A stretch of DNA of 64,000 nt from an uncultured Winogradskyella sp. (lineage in GTDB: Bacteria; Bacteroidota; Bacteroidia; Flavobacteriales; Flavobacteriaceae): positions 186,001-250,000 of the forward strand of contig CAJXLB010000001.1 in the NCBI GenBank assembly GCA_913055905.1. The letters run 5' to 3'. The position numbers and the translations under genes are program-made. A model generated the notes under the pieces. That model was not told the DNA's origin. It worked only from the letters and a program-made list of their open reading frames with translations, and made no database searches. The first letter of the stretch is position 1; every line of letters begins with the position of its first letter. This document shows, in pieces, positions 63,531 through 64,000 of the stretch.

Positions 63531-64000
63531 ATCTAACCATCATATTCGCAACAAAAAATGCAGAAATGGATGGTATAACCCAACCCAAATTATGATGCGC
63601 TAGAGGCACATAGCTAATTATTGGTTCAAAAAAATCTTCCCCTAAAAAGGATTTCAATATATCAGGAAGACTAAATATAAATATTACCAGAACTACAAGT
63701 TTAAAAACCAAAGAACCAGCCCATCGGTCAGGCAGAATATTCAAAATAATAAGTGCGATTGATATAGGATAAAGCAACATTAGCGCAGGGATTGCAGCAT
63801 CGATGATAAAACCTACGTCAAAGCTACCTACAATTATCCCTGTTAAACAACATATAGCAGTGGTAAGTGCATAGATTTTATGATTATGGTTGAACAAGGC
63901 TTCAAAAAAATCGGCAATGGAAACAATTATGGCAACAGCCGTTGTAAAACAGGCTAATGCAACTAAAACGCCAACGAAAGTGGCACCTATATTCCCGAGT
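63508..64000 (-). CDS. Branched-chain amino acid carrier, BrnQ type (3' part only)
   Basis: Partial: the frame is open to the right edge at 64000 and continues outside. About 164 codons are visible. The segment LGNIGATFVGVLVALACFTTAVA (in two parts) at the edge is typical of the BrnQ/LIVCS family, then several hydrophobic helices follow and the protein ends near residue VRFKPYSMS. BrnQ imports leucine, isoleucine and valine with a cation. An internal TTG at 63897 is not the start. Overlaps the convergent ACT gene by 23 bases. Confidence 0.85.
   Translation of the reverse strand, partial: LGNIGATFVGVLVALACFTTAVAIIVSIADFFEALFNHNHKIYALTTAICCLTGIIVGSFDVGFIIDAAIPALMLLYPISIALIILNILPDRWAGSLVFKLVVLVIFIFSLPDILKSFLGEDFFEPIISYVPLAHHNLGWVIPSISAFFVANMMVRFKPYSMS

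Noticed and set aside
63508-63897. A complete 129-residue membrane protein
   Set aside because: The frame has no stop upstream and reads on into family-typical BrnQ sequence to the window edge; the apparent start is an internal TTG.
1-64000. tRNA, rRNA, CRISPR arrays, insertion sequences, prophage or integrase genes
   Set aside because: No cloverleaf, array periodicity, transposase or phage gene was recognised by eye; a covariance-model scan would settle tRNA and other RNA.

Overview
The window is a gene-dense piece of chromosome from a member of the Bacteroidota, almost certainly family Flavobacteriaceae (marine-type; the genus cannot be fixed from sequence alone). The evidence is AT-rich DNA, short intergenic gaps, and Bacteroidota -7 boxes (TAnnTTTG), several with a TTG box 19-22 bases upstream. 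Lineage-typical genes include a moxR/bat operon, a type IX secretion C-terminal domain, a TonB-dependent receptor paired with a DUF5689 lipoprotein, a single-subunit succinate dehydrogenase cytochrome b, ribosomal protein L21 with a C-terminal extension, and an OlsF-like fused acyltransferase. I saw no rRNA, tRNA, insertion sequence, prophage or CRISPR array. It reads as stable core and near-core genome rather than a mobile island.

Layout. 0-5.4 kb: a TM2-domain protein with an LEA-like N-terminus; a minus-strand operon of GNAT acetyltransferase, aspartate kinase and OlsF-like acyltransferase; fructose-1,6-bisphosphatase. 5.5-15.2 kb: mfd, a TlpA-like thioredoxin lipoprotein-pathway-type protein, gpsA, pheS, a CvpA-family protein and small conserved unknowns. 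15.2-27 kb: a SulP transporter with a beta carbonic anhydrase, then the complete bat operon (moxR, DUF58, a DUF4381-like protein, batA, batB, batC, batD, batE), all on the minus strand. 27-34.8 kb: a DUF4382 lipoprotein, an aldo/keto reductase-SDR-AlbA_2 run, an antiquitin-type aldehyde dehydrogenase, an SH3 protein, an ABM-domain protein and a small membrane protein. 34.8-40.5 kb: a secreted endonuclease/phosphatase-family protein divergent from a TonB receptor and DUF5689 lipoprotein, plausibly a nucleic-acid scavenging set. 40.5-48.8 kb: a Cys-rich heavy-metal-associated lipoprotein, a DMT exporter, an M16 peptidase pair, rplU-rpmA and a membrane-anchored MutS-like ATPase. 48.9-57.3 kb: sdhCAB, a BNR-repeat exported protein and a T9SS-exported metalloprotease. 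57.4-64 kb: Xaa-Pro aminopeptidase, a DUF2188 protein, two small unknowns, a TreT-like trehalose synthase, a second aspartate kinase, a stand-alone ACT-domain protein, and the 3' part of a BrnQ-type branched-chain amino acid carrier running off the end.

Functional links. The two aspartate kinases, the ACT protein and BrnQ suggest control of aspartate-family and branched-chain amino acid supply at the right end. SulP plus carbonic anhydrase suggests bicarbonate handling. The bat genes form an envelope VWA/AAA+ complex associated with stress tolerance. I found no clear evidence of a wholly new system. The best second looks are the Cys-repeat HMA lipoprotein, the nuclease-TonB-DUF5689 set, the ACT protein divergent from lysC, the membrane MutS protein, and a strong orphan hairpin at about 31.15 kb that could end a small RNA.
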